DNA of 64,000 nt, from contig NZ_AP014647.1 in assembly GCF_023167545.1 (NCBI RefSeq), positions 1,674,001-1,738,000 of the forward strand, read 5' to 3'. The notes beneath the pieces were generated by a model. It worked only from the letters and a program-made list of their open reading frames with translations, was not told the DNA's origin and did not search any database. Positions 9,325 through 18,125 of the stretch are shown here, piece by piece; within the stretch, counting starts at the first letter, position 1; every line of letters begins with the position of its first letter. The position numbers and the translations under genes are program-made. Source of the DNA: Streptococcus constellatus subsp. constellatus. Lineage in GTDB: Bacteria > Bacillota > Bacilli > Lactobacillales > Streptococcaceae.

Positions 9325-9651
9325 TTATTCGTCTAAATTGTCATTGGTTTGATTGGAATGCATAAGTGGGAAGCGAAATTGATAACGGCGACCAGTGTTC
9401 ATTGTTACTGTCAGGATGAACTCTTTCTCATCTTTCTGATCTTGCACATACCCCTGTTCAAAATTCCTTTGTTTAGGATTTTCATTTGCTACAGCTGCCA
9501 TTGCATAAGCCTGTATTCGCTCTCGGTTTAGGGTGAAATTCCTGTGATTTGCAGTTTGCCGATGAAGGTAAAATTGCAAAAGTAAGCTAAAGACAGCTGT
9601 TATAAAAAGGGCATAGAGCATAATACCTGCTTTAACTCTTTGTTTCCACAC
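9325..9651 (-). CDS. comGG: Competence pseudopilus minor protein ComGG
   Basis: Last comG gene: 108 residues with a single N-terminal membrane segment ([19 protein letters not shown]) and a soluble extracytoplasmic tail, as in streptococcal ComGG/CglG. It lacks a clear prepilin peptidase site, also normal for ComGG. It probably helps assemble or cap the transformation pilus. The start is a GTG at 9651, overlapping the end of comGF by 20 bases, so translational coupling is likely. Sequence conservation in this gene is low, so the call rests strongly on operon position and the membrane segment. Confidence 0.88.
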   Translation of the reverse strand: MWKQRVKAGIMLYALFITAVFSLLLQFYLHRQTANHRNFTLNRERIQAYAMAAVANENPKQRNFEQGYVQDQKDEKEFILTVTMNTGRRYQFRFPLMHSNQTNDNLDE

Positions 9652-10075
9652 GATAGACGAACTCCCTTTCCAATCCTCGCTTAAATGTCATTCTGATATG
9701 AATCAGCTCATTTTTCTGTGAGATTTCTGCTTTTTTCATATTATAAATCATAGGCTGATAGCCTTTCCCATTTGCATTGGTTTTTCTGAAATCTTGTCCA
9801 CTTGACTTTCCAAATGCAATCGTCTTACCGTCCTGCTTCATGTATAAACGATTATTCTCCACTTTTTCAAATGAAGAACGAATCAATTCCGCTTCTAATT
9901 GATGGGCAAACAAAAGCCATTCTCGTTGTTCACTGTGTTGTCGAGCTCGGACCTCCGAAGCCAGAAGACGCGTCATCGATTGAAATAATAGCACACTCCC
10001 GCTGATTACAAAGAGGGCAACCAGAGCCTCTAAAAGTGTAAAAGCTTTCACTTTATTTGCCTTGAACACCGACAA
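9632..10075 (-). CDS. comGF: Competence pseudopilin ComGF
   Basis: Prepilin-like protein of 147 residues with the type IV pilin N-terminus [19 protein letters not shown]: a basic leader, a cleavage position before Phe, Glu at +5 and a hydrophobic helix. The rest is the ComGF soluble domain (RLYMKQDGK and [12 protein letters not shown] are typical). The start may be TTG 10075 or GTG 10069; AAGGAG lies just upstream of both. It overlaps comGE and comGG. It is a minor pseudopilin of the DNA-uptake machine at the cell surface. Confidence 0.92.
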   Translation of the reverse strand: MSVFKANKVKAFTLLEALVALFVISGSVLLFQSMTRLLASEVRARQHSEQREWLLFAHQLEAELIRSSFEKVENNRLYMKQDGKTIAFGKSSGQDFRKTNANGKGYQPMIYNMKKAEISQKNELIHIRMTFKRGLEREFVYRVETKS

Positions 10076-10346
10076 TCAGCTCCTTCCCATGATAAATCTG
10101 GATGCCTTGTTGACTTTTTTCAACACGAACTTCAATACCGTTTATTGTTAAATGGCTTTGCTTTGTTTGTAATGCCATATTAGCCACTCTTAGAACTTCT
10201 TCTTTTTTCAGTAAATCATTTTCTGTCTGTCGAGACTGATGGATCTGCCCCAATAACAAGGTCACAATAAACGCAAAAACAGCCAATGCCAATAAAGCTT
10301 CTAATAAAATCGTTCCTCTAACGCATTGTTTTCTTAAATTTTCCAT
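10053..10346 (-). CDS. comGE: Competence minor pseudopilin ComGE
   Basis: A 97-residue pilin-like protein: short basic leader, [18 protein letters not shown] as the pilin helix with the +5 Glu retained, then a small soluble domain. The Gly-Thr at the cleavage site departs from the common Gly/Ala-Phe, as in other streptococcal ComGE proteins. ATG at 10346 is preceded closely by AGGAA and overlaps comGD by 29 bases. It belongs to the tightly packed comGA-GG operon and is inferred to act in pilus assembly. Confidence 0.9.
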   Translation of the reverse strand: MENLRKQCVRGTILLEALLALAVFAFIVTLLLGQIHQSRQTENDLLKKEEVLRVANMALQTKQSHLTINGIEVRVEKSQQGIQIYHGKELIVGVQGK

Positions 10347-10746
10347 TTCCTAGATATAATTGATACGTAATTGTTTGCTTATTTGTCTGAAAGATAACCT
10401 TTCCGAGCGATGAATTACCGCCTGCCTTGTCAAAATGAAGTGTCAGGTCTTCCGGAGCCTGAATCGAGCGAGGAACTGCCACATGGTTGTAACCATTGGA
10501 AATCCTCTCGCGAGAAAAATTCATGTCCAACTGACTTTGAGCTGCACTACTCAACTTCTGACTTTCCCGATAAAAATGCTCAAACTCTAGAAAGAAAATT
10601 TGCTGTTCTACTTGCTCAAACGATGAATGTACTGAACCTGACACAGCAAGCAATAAGAGACTCGTCATAAATAAGGTCAGCAAACTTTCCAAAAGCGTAA
10701 AACCTTTAATCTGCAACTGTGCGAGCTTCTTTTGTATGTTTTGCAT
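10318..10746 (-). CDS. comGD: Competence pseudopilin ComGD
   Basis: Type IV pilin-like protein of 142 residues from the ATG at 10746 (MQNIQKKLAQLQIKGFTLLE). The IKGFTLLESLLTLF segment has the prepilin peptidase site after Gly and the +5 Glu. The remainder matches ComGD/CglD, with YLGNGK near the C-terminus. An upstream in-frame start would overlap comGC by another 48 bases and is less likely. The overlap with comGC is 41 bases. It is a minor pseudopilin of the transformation pilus. Confidence 0.92.
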   Translation of the reverse strand: MQNIQKKLAQLQIKGFTLLESLLTLFMTSLLLLAVSGSVHSSFEQVEQQIFFLEFEHFYRESQKLSSAAQSQLDMNFSRERISNGYNHVAVPRSIQAPEDLTLHFDKAGGNSSLGKVIFQTNKQTITYQLYLGNGKFKKTMR

Positions 10747-11023
10747 AATAAGCCTTGTATGATGCTGCTTGCTTGTCTGTAATAGTTCCTTCACTGACTA
10801 ATTTTGAAAGCGTCGCTTTTTCATTAGTGTGATTCACTTCAAAAAGCTCTGCCTGACTTTCGACAACCTTCACAACAGCTGCATTTCCTTTTTCCGTTAC
10901 AGCTTCTTTTTGTTTGGTCAAATTCGGAACAAACAAAAGCATCAAAACACTGATGATTAGAAGCACCACTAACATTTCCACCAAAGTGAAAGCTTTTACC
11001 TTTATATTTTTAATTTTTTTCAT
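10706..11023 (-). CDS. comGC: Major competence pilin ComGC
   Basis: Principal subunit of the streptococcal transformation pilus, 105 residues. VKAFTLVEMLVVLLIISVLMLL contains the prepilin peptidase cleavage site before Phe and the essential +5 Glu; the helical and soluble domains follow (KQKEAVTEKGNAAVVKVVESQ). Peptidase processing and assembly by ComGA/ComGB are known for the family. Its start overlaps the comGB stop, consistent with coupled translation. Confidence 0.96.
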   Translation of the reverse strand: MKKIKNIKVKAFTLVEMLVVLLIISVLMLLFVPNLTKQKEAVTEKGNAAVVKVVESQAELFEVNHTNEKATLSKLVSEGTITDKQAASYKAYYAKHTKEARTVAD

Positions 11024-12081
11024 AATTGAACCTCCATATTTTGATAAATTGGCAGCAACATGGCTGCATACAATAAAACAATAACCAGTGCCACAAAAAC
11101 AAAGACAAGCGGCTGCACTAAGTTCATAGCTTGATTGATCCGACTAAAAAACTTCTCCCACGTTTTTTGAGCATAAACTTCTAATTCACACCCTAATTTG
11201 GATTTCACTTCACCGTATTCAATTATCAAACCCAATTCCTTTTTAAAAAACGGGTAGTGTTTAACCACTTGGGAAAATTCCTGACCATTTTGCAGTGCAA
11301 CTTCTAAGTCTTTTCCAATTTCTTGAAACATAGCAGAGCGTTGCCCTTGCATCATCTGAAAAATCTGACTGAGTTCTAAACCTTGACCAATCATATTTCC
11401 CCATTCGCGCGCATAATAAGCTGTCAAATACGCTTGAATAAAAGTTCCACAAAAAGGAAGTCGAGCCAAGAAGCTAAACACTACTATTTTTGAGCTTTTT
11501 CTAAACCAATAAAAACCTATCGCTAACAAAACAAGGACTACTCCTAATGAACCCAGAAAAATTTGCGGCAACTGACTAATCAGCTGCGTTGCACTATTTT
11601 GGCGTTCTAACTGCGGAAGTAAATAATTTCGCAGCCCTAACATAATGAATACTAAAAAAATAAGTAAAATGAATGGATAAGTAGCTACTTCAATTAACTT
11701 TTTCTTGACTTTTGAGACATTTTCCAAGTATTCCTCAATCTTATTCAGGCTGAGTGAGAGATTCCCATGTAGCTCTGCCAGTGAAAGCTGGGTGACAACA
11801 CTATCTGAAAATCCTAAACTAGCCATAATTTCTGAAAAAGGTTTTCCTGTTGCTAAACCCTCTTTCATCTTTTCCACATAGGTTTTTTCTAGCAGGGCAC
11901 TCCGCTTCAAAAAATCAATCATTTCTGCTAAATGAAAGCCGCTAGAAAAAAGATTATTCAGCAACTCTACGACTTTTTTCTGCCTAACTATGGATAATTT
12001 TTTCCGTTTCTGCCTGCTCAAAAGTGATATGTCCTGCTGCATAAAGCTGATCAATCTGCTTATTCCAGTCACTTGGCTCAT
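11020..12081 (-). CDS. comGB: Pseudopilus assembly inner-membrane protein ComGB
   Basis: GspF/PilC-type polytopic platform protein of about 353 residues. It carries two copies of the GspF domain (LLNNLFSSGFHLAEMIDFL and the REWGNMIGQGLELSQIF region), with hydrophobic segments near residues 135-155, 170-190 and at the C-terminus (LVFVFVALVIVLLYAAMLLPIYQ). It couples the ComGA ATPase to pilin extrusion. The start is uncertain: ATG 12081 has AAAGG ten bases upstream, ATG 12042 gives the length closest to pneumococcal CglB, and a TTG lies at 12105. All overlap the comGA end. Confidence 0.94.
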   Translation of the reverse strand: MSQVTGISRLISFMQQDISLLSRQKRKKLSIVRQKKVVELLNNLFSSGFHLAEMIDFLKRSALLEKTYVEKMKEGLATGKPFSEIMASLGFSDSVVTQLSLAELHGNLSLSLNKIEEYLENVSKVKKKLIEVATYPFILLIFLVFIMLGLRNYLLPQLERQNSATQLISQLPQIFLGSLGVVLVLLAIGFYWFRKSSKIVVFSFLARLPFCGTFIQAYLTAYYAREWGNMIGQGLELSQIFQMMQGQRSAMFQEIGKDLEVALQNGQEFSQVVKHYPFFKKELGLIIEYGEVKSKLGCELEVYAQKTWEKFFSRINQAMNLVQPLVFVFVALVIVLLYAAMLLPIYQNMEVQL

Positions 12082-12925
12082 GCTCTTGATACCTTTCACT
12101 GACAAAATCCACTATTCCTCCTTTCGCAATTAACCGTTGGTAGCAAATTCCTTGCAAAACAATTTTCAGCTCTGCTTCTGTCACTCCCAACTCCAGCAAC
12201 CGTTCATAGACACCTCGTACGCTTTTAGCATGAATAGTTGAAAAAACAGTCACTCCCGTTAAGCTAGCTCGAACAACTGCCCGTGCTGTCTCCGCATCAC
12301 GAATCTCTCCGATAATCAATAAATCCGGTCGATGCCGAAGAGAAAGTTTTATCAAACTTTCATAAGTTAAACCAATCGCTTCGTTCAGCTGCAGCTGTAA
12401 CATCCCTGCTTGTTTGATTTCAACCGGATCTTCAATTGACATGATTTGCTGATCGGCAAAACGCTCTTGAGCCAACTGGTGCATGAAAGTAGTTTTACCA
12501 CTTCCTACCGGTCCTGAAAAAAGGTAAAGCCCTCGCTGTTTGAAACGTTCTTTCAACTCCGGAATTTGAGCAAACCAAAACTTCAGCTCTGCTTCTTCAT
12601 CATGCAATAGACGAATCACTAGACTTTCATATCCGCGATAATCCCCCACTGTTGATAACCGTAGCGATGTTTTCTTGTCACTATATTGATAATCGCAAGA
12701 GCCCAGCTGACTGCGACGTTTTTCTCCCACATTCATCCCAGCAGTAAACTTGAAATGACTGATTACAGCAGCTAGCTCTTCAAATTCATAATTGCGTATA
12801 AAACGGCGTTCATCTCCAATTCGCATATACAACTCGTAAACATTTTCCTTCGGAACAAAATAAATGTCCTGTGCTCGTTCTTCCTTAGCCTGACAAATAA
12901 TAGCCTGTGCAATGTTTTGAACCAT
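11984..12925 (-). CDS. comGA: Competence pilus assembly ATPase ComGA
   Basis: GspE/PilB-family secretion ATPase of 313 residues that powers pilus assembly for DNA uptake. Walker A is GPVGSGKTTF near residues 138-147, followed by an Asp box (MSIEDPVEI), Walker B LLIIGEIRD and the His box STIHAKS. Like other streptococcal ComGA it is shorter than general type II secretion ATPases. It is the first gene of the comG operon, with a strong GGAGGAG ribosome-binding site and a CIN-box 21 bases before the ATG, so transcription by ComX RNA polymerase is expected. Confidence 0.97.
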   Translation of the reverse strand: MVQNIAQAIICQAKEERAQDIYFVPKENVYELYMRIGDERRFIRNYEFEELAAVISHFKFTAGMNVGEKRRSQLGSCDYQYSDKKTSLRLSTVGDYRGYESLVIRLLHDEEAELKFWFAQIPELKERFKQRGLYLFSGPVGSGKTTFMHQLAQERFADQQIMSIEDPVEIKQAGMLQLQLNEAIGLTYESLIKLSLRHRPDLLIIGEIRDAETARAVVRASLTGVTVFSTIHAKSVRGVYERLLELGVTEAELKIVLQGICYQRLIAKGGIVDFVSERYQEHEPSDWNKQIDQLYAAGHITFEQAETEKIIHS

Positions 12926-12945
12926 ATCTCCTCCTCACTTTATAT

Positions 12946-12953
12946 TATTCGCA
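12946..12953 (-). promoter_or_regulatory. CIN-box (ComX-dependent promoter) of the comG operon
   Basis: The complement reads TGCGAATA, preceded by a T-rich stretch. The streptococcal late-competence (SigX) promoter consensus is TACGAATA. The box lies about 20 bases before the comGA start, leaving room only for a short leader with the GGAGGAG site. No sigma-A -10/-35 pair is visible here. Confidence 0.85.
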
Positions 12954-12962
12954 GAAGAAAAT

Positions 12963-12988
12963 AAAAAAATGATGAAAAATCACCATTT
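12963..12988 (-). terminator. Terminator after the DUF1033 gene
   Basis: AAATGGTGA and TCATCATTT arms (9 bp, one wobble) with a four-base loop run into seven U residues on the minus strand, just before the CIN-box. It insulates comG from upstream transcription. Confidence 0.8.
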
Positions 12989-12994
12989 TGTAAA

Positions 12995-13360
12995 TTATTT
13001 AAACGTTAGAGAGCAAGCACGATGTTCCTCTTCACTATTTTGTTTATTATAGCCCGGTCTCCATTTCTCTTTAGGAATGACACCATCATTTTCCAATAAA
13101 GCGAGAGAATGGTATTGCTGGACAGAATCACTACATTCTTCACACCAGCGCAAATCTTCTGCATCCCAAAAAATGGACATTAAATCACTTCGACTTTTAT
13201 AGAAAGGAAAAGCAACTACCAACTTCAGCCATTGGCGCTTATAATACTTTAAAGCAGTATAATAGTCATCAAAATGTTGTATAGATACGATATTAGCTTC
13301 CCAGTCATCAAAAAACCACCAAGGCTCATCTTTGCCATACATTTCAATCACACAATACAC
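12995..13360 (-). CDS. DUF1033 family protein
   Basis: Small soluble protein of 121 residues, rich in aromatic residues (EMYGKDEPWWFFDDWE near the N-terminus, YYTALKYYKRQW in the middle). I recognise it as the DUF1033 family, which regularly lies upstream of comGA in streptococci. Its function is unknown. The GTG at 13360 is preferred because GGGAGG lies eight bases upstream and homologues begin MY.VIEMYG; the GTG at 13369 would abut the ribosome-binding site. It has its own terminator before comG. Confidence 0.85.
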   Translation of the reverse strand: MYCVIEMYGKDEPWWFFDDWEANIVSIQHFDDYYTALKYYKRQWLKLVVAFPFYKSRSDLMSIFWDAEDLRWCEECSDSVQQYHSLALLENDGVIPKEKWRPGYNKQNSEEEHRACSLTFK

Positions 13361-13508
13361 CTGCTTCACCTCCCTTTGTTCTGTTTATTATATCGGAAAT
13401 GCTAAATTTTTTAAACAGATATGCTTCATTATACAAGTTTTTCGCCATTTGCTCAAAAATGTAGAAAAAGTGGCATTATTTTGATTAGTACTTTTTCATT
13501 CATCAAAT

Positions 13509-13540
13509 AAGAAAACGAGACTCTTCTTAAGCCTCATTTC
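13509..13540 (-). terminator. Terminator after glnA
   Basis: An imperfect stem (GAAATGAGGCT with AGTCTCGTTTTC, AAGAAG loop) ends in a U-rich stretch, about 10 bases after the glnA stop. Confidence 0.65.
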
Positions 13541-13547
13541 CAATTTA

Positions 13548-14894
13548 TTAATACAAATCAAGGTAGTTATCTACTTCCCATTGGGAAACGAAAGTGGCAT
13601 AGCTTGCCCATTCGATGCGTTTTGCTTCTACAAAACTTGTATAGATATGACTACCCAAGGCAGCTTTTACAACTTCATCTTCTGTTAGTGCTTTCACCGC
13701 ATTGTGGAGAGTAGATGGAAGATCCGTAATCCCTGCCTCTTTACGCTCTTCTGCTGTCATAACATAGATATTTTCTTCAATTGGAGCAGGTGCTTCAATT
13801 TTATTTTCAATCCCATGAAGTCCAACTTCAAGAAGAACCGCCATAGCGATATAAGGGTTAGCCATTGGGTCAACAGAGCGCAATTCCAAACGAGTTCCCA
13901 TACCGCGTGAAGCTGGCACACGAACAAGTGGAGAACGGTTACGTCCTGCCCAAGCAATATAAACCGGAGCTTCATAGCCTGGAACTAAGCGTTTGTAAGA
14001 ATTTACAGTCGGGTTCATGATAGCTGTATAATTGTAAGCATGCTTAATTAAGCCACCAAGAAAATAGTACGCTGTTTCTGATAATTGCATACCATTTGGA
14101 TCTTCTGGATCAAAAAATGCATTTTGACCATCCTGATTAAAGAGCGACATGTTACAGTGCATACCTGAACCGGCAATACCAAATTTTGGTTTCGCCATAA
14201 ACGTTGCGTACAGACCATGCTTGCGAGCAATTGTTTTGACAACCAGTTTGAACAACTGAATCTTATCACAGGCACGAAGTACTTCATCATATTTAAAGTC
14301 AATTTCGTGCTGACCGATCGCTACTTCATGGTGACTGGCTTCTACTTCAAAGCCCATTGTCGTTAAAACATTGACAATTTCACGACGTGTGTTATCCGCA
14401 AGATCCGTCGGAGCAAGGTCAAAATAGCCCCCCTTATCATTTACCTCAAGAGTTGGATCGCCATTTTCATCCAATTTGAAAAGGAAAAATTCTGGCTCAG
14501 GACCAAGATTGAAAGATTTGAAACCAAGCTCTTCCATGTGTCTCAAAGCACGCTTCAAATTTCCACGCGGATCCCCTTTAAAGGGAGTTCCTTCTGTTGT
14601 ATAAACATCGCAAATTAGTCCTGCGACACTGCCATTTTCATCTCCCCAAGGGAAAACAGTCCATGTATCCAAATCAGGATAAAGGTACATATCTGACTCA
14701 TTGATACGCACGAAACCTTCGATAGAAGAACCATCGAACATCACTTTGTTGGACAAAACTTTATTCAGCTGTTCATCTGTCGCCGGAATTTCGACATTTT
14801 TCATCGTTCCCAAAACATCCGAAAACATCAAACGGATAAAGGTAACATTTTTTTCTTTCACTTCGCGACGAATGTCAGCTACTGTAATTGGCAT
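13548..14894 (-). CDS. glnA: Type I glutamine synthetase
   Basis: ATP-dependent synthesis of glutamine from glutamate and ammonia. The protein has 448 residues, the length of the GSI-alpha type of Gram-positives, which lacks the adenylylation loop and is controlled by feedback and by GlnR. Recognisable segments are [55 protein letters not shown] and [16 protein letters not shown]. The ATG at 14894 has TAAGGAG upstream. It lies 38 bases after glnR with no intervening terminator, forming the glnRA operon. Confidence 0.98.
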   Translation of the reverse strand: MPITVADIRREVKEKNVTFIRLMFSDVLGTMKNVEIPATDEQLNKVLSNKVMFDGSSIEGFVRINESDMYLYPDLDTWTVFPWGDENGSVAGLICDVYTTEGTPFKGDPRGNLKRALRHMEELGFKSFNLGPEPEFFLFKLDENGDPTLEVNDKGGYFDLAPTDLADNTRREIVNVLTTMGFEVEASHHEVAIGQHEIDFKYDEVLRACDKIQLFKLVVKTIARKHGLYATFMAKPKFGIAGSGMHCNMSLFNQDGQNAFFDPEDPNGMQLSETAYYFLGGLIKHAYNYTAIMNPTVNSYKRLVPGYEAPVYIAWAGRNRSPLVRVPASRGMGTRLELRSVDPMANPYIAMAVLLEVGLHGIENKIEAPAPIEENIYVMTAEERKEAGITDLPSTLHNAVKALTEDEVVKAALGSHIYTSFVEAKRIEWASYATFVSQWEVDNYLDLY

Positions 14895-14932
14895 GAGTAT
14901 CTCCTTATGAAATTTTTAAAAATTGATGTTGG

Positions 14933-15292
14933 TCAATGCATACGACCAAATGGTGGAAGGGAAGAAGCAAAGCGCCCTTGTTGCAAAATATCGTTATGAA
15001 GGGCTCGACGAACGTCTTTCTCGCTCACTGGCTTTTTATATCTCGCTTCACGCTCAGCATATTTCCGTTTAATAGCAGCAATATTGTAACCTTCTGAAAT
15101 GTAATCTTTAATCTCTAACAAGCGATCCATATCATTTAATGAATACATGCGGCGATTTCCTTCATTTCGATCAGGTTTAATCAATTCTTGATCTTCATAA
15201 TAACGAATCTGACGTGCCGTCAAATCTGTTAATTTCATAACGCTACCAATGGGAAAAACAGCCATATTGCGACGAAATTCCTTTTCCTTCAT
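14933..15292 (-). CDS. glnR: MerR-family nitrogen repressor GlnR
   Basis: Represses glnRA and other nitrogen genes when feedback-inhibited glutamine synthetase stabilises its DNA binding. About 119 residues. The MerR winged helix-turn-helix is MKLTDLTARQIRYYEDQ, with RNEGNRRMYSLNDMDRLLEIKDYI following, and the C-terminal tail is basic and variable. I choose the ATG at 15292, which AGAAAGGAA precedes at good spacing; the ATG at 15310 lies before that site. First gene of the operon; a GlnR box abuts the promoter. Confidence 0.95.
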   Translation of the reverse strand: MKEKEFRRNMAVFPIGSVMKLTDLTARQIRYYEDQELIKPDRNEGNRRMYSLNDMDRLLEIKDYISEGYNIAAIKRKYAEREARYKKPVSEKDVRRALHNDILQQGRFASSLPPFGRMH

Positions 15293-15315
15293 TGCAAATT
15301 CCTTTCTCATGCTCT

Positions 15316-15344
15316 ATTATAGTCCGAAAAATTTTTCCTGTCAA
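15316..15344 (-). promoter_or_regulatory. Sigma-A promoter of glnRA
   Basis: The complement reads TTGACA (15339-15344), 17-base spacer, TATAAT (15316-15321): a full consensus promoter. Confidence 0.9.
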
Positions 15345-15351
15345 GAATGTA

Positions 15352-15368
15352 TGTTAGGTTTCCTGACA
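15352..15368. promoter_or_regulatory. GlnR operator upstream of glnRA
   Basis: TGTTA-GGTTTCC-TGACA matches the GlnR/TnrA consensus TGTNA-N7-TNACA exactly. It ends eight bases before the -35 of the glnR promoter, so autorepression is expected. It also overlaps the stop region of the upstream FUSC-like gene. Confidence 0.88.
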
Positions 15369-15899
15369 TCACTTCTTGTTTTTTAATATCAAAAATTTTC
15401 TCAATCGATTTATATCAGAATTGACTAACATGGCAATAAATACCCCCATAAAGGTTTCAAATACCCGTGCAAATACATACAAAATTGTCTCTCCTGTTGG
15501 AATTGATAGGGTAATAATCAGCATAGCAGAAACACCACCAATCACTCCTGCCTTATTGTTCATAGCAACATTTGTCATAATGGTTAACATGGTACAAATC
15601 GGAACGAGAAGCAAGGTTACCCAAAACTGATCATGAAAAAGCTGATTGATAAGAAAGAAGAACAAAGCATACAAACCGCCAATACTGTTTCCTAAGATAC
15701 GAGATGTTCCAAAATGAACACTCTTATCAAAATCCTCTCGCAAACTAAAAACAGCTGTTAAAGCGCCAATCTGTAGCCCTTTCCAACCCAAAAATCCAAA
15801 AATTAAAAGGACAATAAAAACAGCGATTCCTGTTTTAAAAGTCCGCATTCCTAATTTAAATTTCGATTTATCAAATTTGTACTTTTTAAAATAACCCAT
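15369..15899 (-). CDS. FUSC/aromatic-acid-exporter-like membrane protein
   Basis: 176-residue membrane protein with about five hydrophobic helices (TGIAVFIVLLIFGFLGW, an ALFFFLINQLF segment, the VTLLLVPICTMLTIMTNVA region and others). The N-terminal TFKTGIAVF..LGWKGLQIGALTAVFSLREDFDKSV pattern matches the DUF939/FUSC-like family, half of the larger aromatic-acid exporters. The substrate is unknown. The ATG at 15899 is preceded by AAAGGAA. It lies directly upstream of glnR, as in other streptococci, without a clear terminator between them. Confidence 0.8.
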   Translation of the reverse strand: MGYFKKYKFDKSKFKLGMRTFKTGIAVFIVLLIFGFLGWKGLQIGALTAVFSLREDFDKSVHFGTSRILGNSIGGLYALFFFLINQLFHDQFWVTLLLVPICTMLTIMTNVAMNNKAGVIGGVSAMLIITLSIPTGETILYVFARVFETFMGVFIAMLVNSDINRLRKFLILKNKK

Positions 15900-15980
15900 T
15901 CATACATTTCCTTTTACCTTTATTCTAACATATTTTAGAGAAATTTTGAGGAAAAGAATGATGGTTTCCAAACAGGTCTG

Positions 15981-16532
15981 TCAAAGCTTTCCTATACATT
16001 TTTTTAGAGAAAGTTCACAGACATCTTCTACTTGACCATCACTTCCTATCTTTATCAGTTTTAATCCCGTCAGGATTCCTGAGACAGATGGATAATGAGC
16101 AAAACAGTGAAGGTAAAGCAGAGCCCATTTTTTCTTTTGGAACTCGGTTGGCTAATGTCACATGCGGAACCCAGTTTTCAAGAAGATAGGAGGAAGATTG
16201 GTCTACATAACTTGCAATCTTTTTATGTAACTCTGCATGAAATGCAGTTAATTCTGACGTTTTAACAGGATTGAGTGTAACAATGGAAGAACCTAGAAAG
16301 GACGAAATAGAGCTAAAATTCAAACTTACAGCTGACTAATCTTCGCCATCTCTTCCGAGATTAGCTGGATATCAGCCAAATCTACTTTTTCAAGAGACGA
16401 AAAAGTCAAATGTGGTTCCCGATCGACTACTTCATAAGTGTAGTTTGATAGACTATTGACACTCAAACTGCGCCAAATAGAGCGGACTCGTTCTTGGCTA
16501 TACCTATCTAGAGCTCCTATAATAATGTACAT
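15981..16532 (-). pseudogene. 2H phosphoesterase (2'-5' RNA ligase-like) gene with two frameshifts
   Basis: The product is readable in three segments: frame 1 from ATG 16532 (MYIIIGALDRYSQERV... to KISQL), then a second frame (LNFSSISSFLGSS... to ANRVPKEK), then back to frame 1 (WALLYLHCFAHYPSVSG... to KKCIGKL, stop at 15981). Joined, this makes about 184 residues with both HxT motifs of the family (PHLTF and PHVTL). The first shift is near 16325; the second fits an indel in an A6 run near 16128. The net frame is restored but the middle is read only after a shift, so no full protein is made without slippage. Confidence 0.82.
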
Positions 16533-16546
16533 ATCGTTTCTCTGTA

Positions 16547-16572
16547 AAAGAAAAAGTGGTTGAACCACCTTT
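16547..16572 (-). terminator. Terminator following the pgk tail remnant
   Basis: AAAGGTGG and CCACTTTTT arms around a short loop, followed by a U-rich tail on the minus strand. It sits 26 bases beyond the stop of the duplicated pgk end, the same relation the intact pgk has to its own terminator. Confidence 0.7.
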
Positions 16573-16597
16573 CCTCTATTATTTTTTTGTTCTAGCC

Positions 16598-16672
16598 TTA
16601 TTTTTCAGTCAATGCTGCAAGACCTGGGAGTACCTTTCCTTCAAGAAGTTCCATAGATGCACCACCACCGCG
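16598..16672 (-). pseudogene. Duplicated 3' end of pgk (remnant)
   Basis: The minus strand encodes [19 protein letters not shown] followed by LTEK and stop, the same last 23 residues as the intact pgk next door, but with many synonymous differences in the DNA. Upstream the similarity ends abruptly at about 16672. It looks like the tail of an older or foreign pgk allele left after recombination. There is no start codon or ribosome-binding site, so it is not a gene. Confidence 0.85.
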
Positions 16673-16692
16673 TCACAAATACTTTCACTAAC

Positions 16693-16721
16693 ACAAAAAG
16701 GTGAACAAGCCACCTTTTTGT
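16693..16721 (-). terminator. Terminator after intact pgk
   Basis: Perfect 11-bp stem ACAAAAAGGTG / CACCTTTTTGT with a 7-base loop. A second inverted repeat, CTCCAAAATC / GATTTTGGAG (16748-16769), lies between it and the pgk stop. Confidence 0.85.
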
Positions 16722-16786
16722 TATCATTTCAGTTTTGCTCCTTTTTCTCCAAAATCAGGATTTTGGAGAGACTAACGGGCTAAAAC

Positions 16787-17983
16787 TTATTTTTCAGTAA
16801 GAGCTGCAAGTCCTGGAAGAACTTTACCTTCCAACAATTCCATAGACGCGCCTCCGCCCGTACTAATCCATGAGAATTTATCTGCACGACCAAGGTTGAT
16901 AGCTGCAGCAGCTGAGTCACCACCACCGATAATTGATTTAACGCCTGGTTGTTTAACGATAGCGTCCATTACACCGATTGTACCAGCTTGGAAATCAGGA
17001 TTTTCAAAGACGCCCATAGGTCCGTTCCAAACAACTGTTTTAGCACCAGTTAATTCTTGGTCAAATTTAGCGATTGATTTAGGACCGATATCCAAACCAA
17101 GGAAGCCAGGGTCTACTGCTTCACCTTCAGTATTTTTCACTTCAGTGTAGTCAGCAAATGCGTTTGCTTCTTTAGAGTCAACTGGCAAAATGAGTTTCCC
17201 ATTTGATTTTTCAAGAAGAGCTCTAGCAATATCGAGTTTGTCTTCTTCAACAAGTGAATTACCGATTTCGATGCCTTGTGCTTTGTAGAATGTGTAAGTC
17301 ATCCCACCACCGATAAGAACTTTATCAGCTTTTTCAAGAAGATTTTCGATAACACCGATCTTATCAGAGACCTTTGAACCACCAAGAATGGCTACGAATG
17401 GACGAACTGGATTTTCAACAGCTTCTTTGATATAAGCAATTTCGTTTTCAAGAAGGAAACCAGCAACAGCTTTTTCAACGTTTGCTGAGATACCAACGTT
17501 AGATGCATGTGCACGGTGAGCTGTACCGAATGCGTCGTTTACGAAGATACCATCTCCAAGTGATGCCCAGTATTTACCAAGTTCTGGATCATTTTTAGAT
17601 TCTTTTTTACCGTCAACATCTTCAAAACGAGTGTTTTCAACAAGAAGAACTTCGCCGTCTTTAAGAGCATTAATAGCTGTTTCAAGTTTTTCACCACGGG
17701 TAACACCGGGGAAGATAACTTCTTGACCAAGTTTTGCAGACAAATCTGCTGCTACTGGAGCAAGTGATTTTCCTTCCTTATCAGCTTCTTCTTTCACACG
17801 CCCAAGGTGAGAGAAGAGAACAGCACGTCCACCATGTTCGATGATATATTTAATTGTTGGCAAAGCCGCAGTAATACGGTTGTCATTAGTGATAACGCCA
17901 TCTTTCAAAGGTACGTTAAAGTCAACACGAACGAGAACTTTCTTTCCCTTCAAATCAACGTCTTTAACAGTCAATTTAGCCAT
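16787..17983 (-). CDS. pgk: Phosphoglycerate kinase
   Basis: Glycolytic enzyme converting 1,3-bisphosphoglycerate plus ADP to 3-phosphoglycerate plus ATP. It has 398 residues, standard for streptococci. Seen in order: [16 protein letters not shown] (substrate-binding loop), [32 protein letters not shown], the hinge region and GGGDSAAAA plus [14 protein letters not shown] at the nucleotide site near the C-terminus. It stands alone under an extended -10 promoter, with AAGGAG before ATG 17983. Its 3' end is partly duplicated immediately downstream. Confidence 0.98.
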   Translation of the reverse strand: MAKLTVKDVDLKGKKVLVRVDFNVPLKDGVITNDNRITAALPTIKYIIEHGGRAVLFSHLGRVKEEADKEGKSLAPVAADLSAKLGQEVIFPGVTRGEKLETAINALKDGEVLLVENTRFEDVDGKKESKNDPELGKYWASLGDGIFVNDAFGTAHRAHASNVGISANVEKAVAGFLLENEIAYIKEAVENPVRPFVAILGGSKVSDKIGVIENLLEKADKVLIGGGMTYTFYKAQGIEIGNSLVEEDKLDIARALLEKSNGKLILPVDSKEANAFADYTEVKNTEGEAVDPGFLGLDIGPKSIAKFDQELTGAKTVVWNGPMGVFENPDFQAGTIGVMDAIVKQPGVKSIIGGGDSAAAAINLGRADKFSWISTGGGASMELLEGKVLPGLAALTEK

Positions 17984-18015
17984 TTAATCAGACTCCTTAT
18001 TATTTTTTGTACATG

Positions 18016-18027
18016 ATAATTATATCA
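18016..18027 (-). promoter_or_regulatory. Extended -10 promoter of pgk
   Basis: TGATATAAT (complement of 18019-18027) lies about 35 bases before the pgk start; no good -35 hexamer is seen, which fits an extended -10 promoter. Confidence 0.6.
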
Positions 18028-18074
18028 CAAAAGCGATTAAAAAGGTAGCAAAATCAGACACTTTTCCTGTCTTA

Positions 18075-18103
18075 TTGACAAAGCTCTATCAGCACACTAC
18101 AAT
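18075..18103 (+). promoter_or_regulatory. Promoter of the 18126 membrane-protein gene
   Basis: TTGACA (18075-18080), 17-base spacer, TACAAT (18098-18103), 22 bases before the ATG. Confidence 0.8.
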
Positions 18104-18125
18104 AAAGATAAAAAGGGCAAATCAT

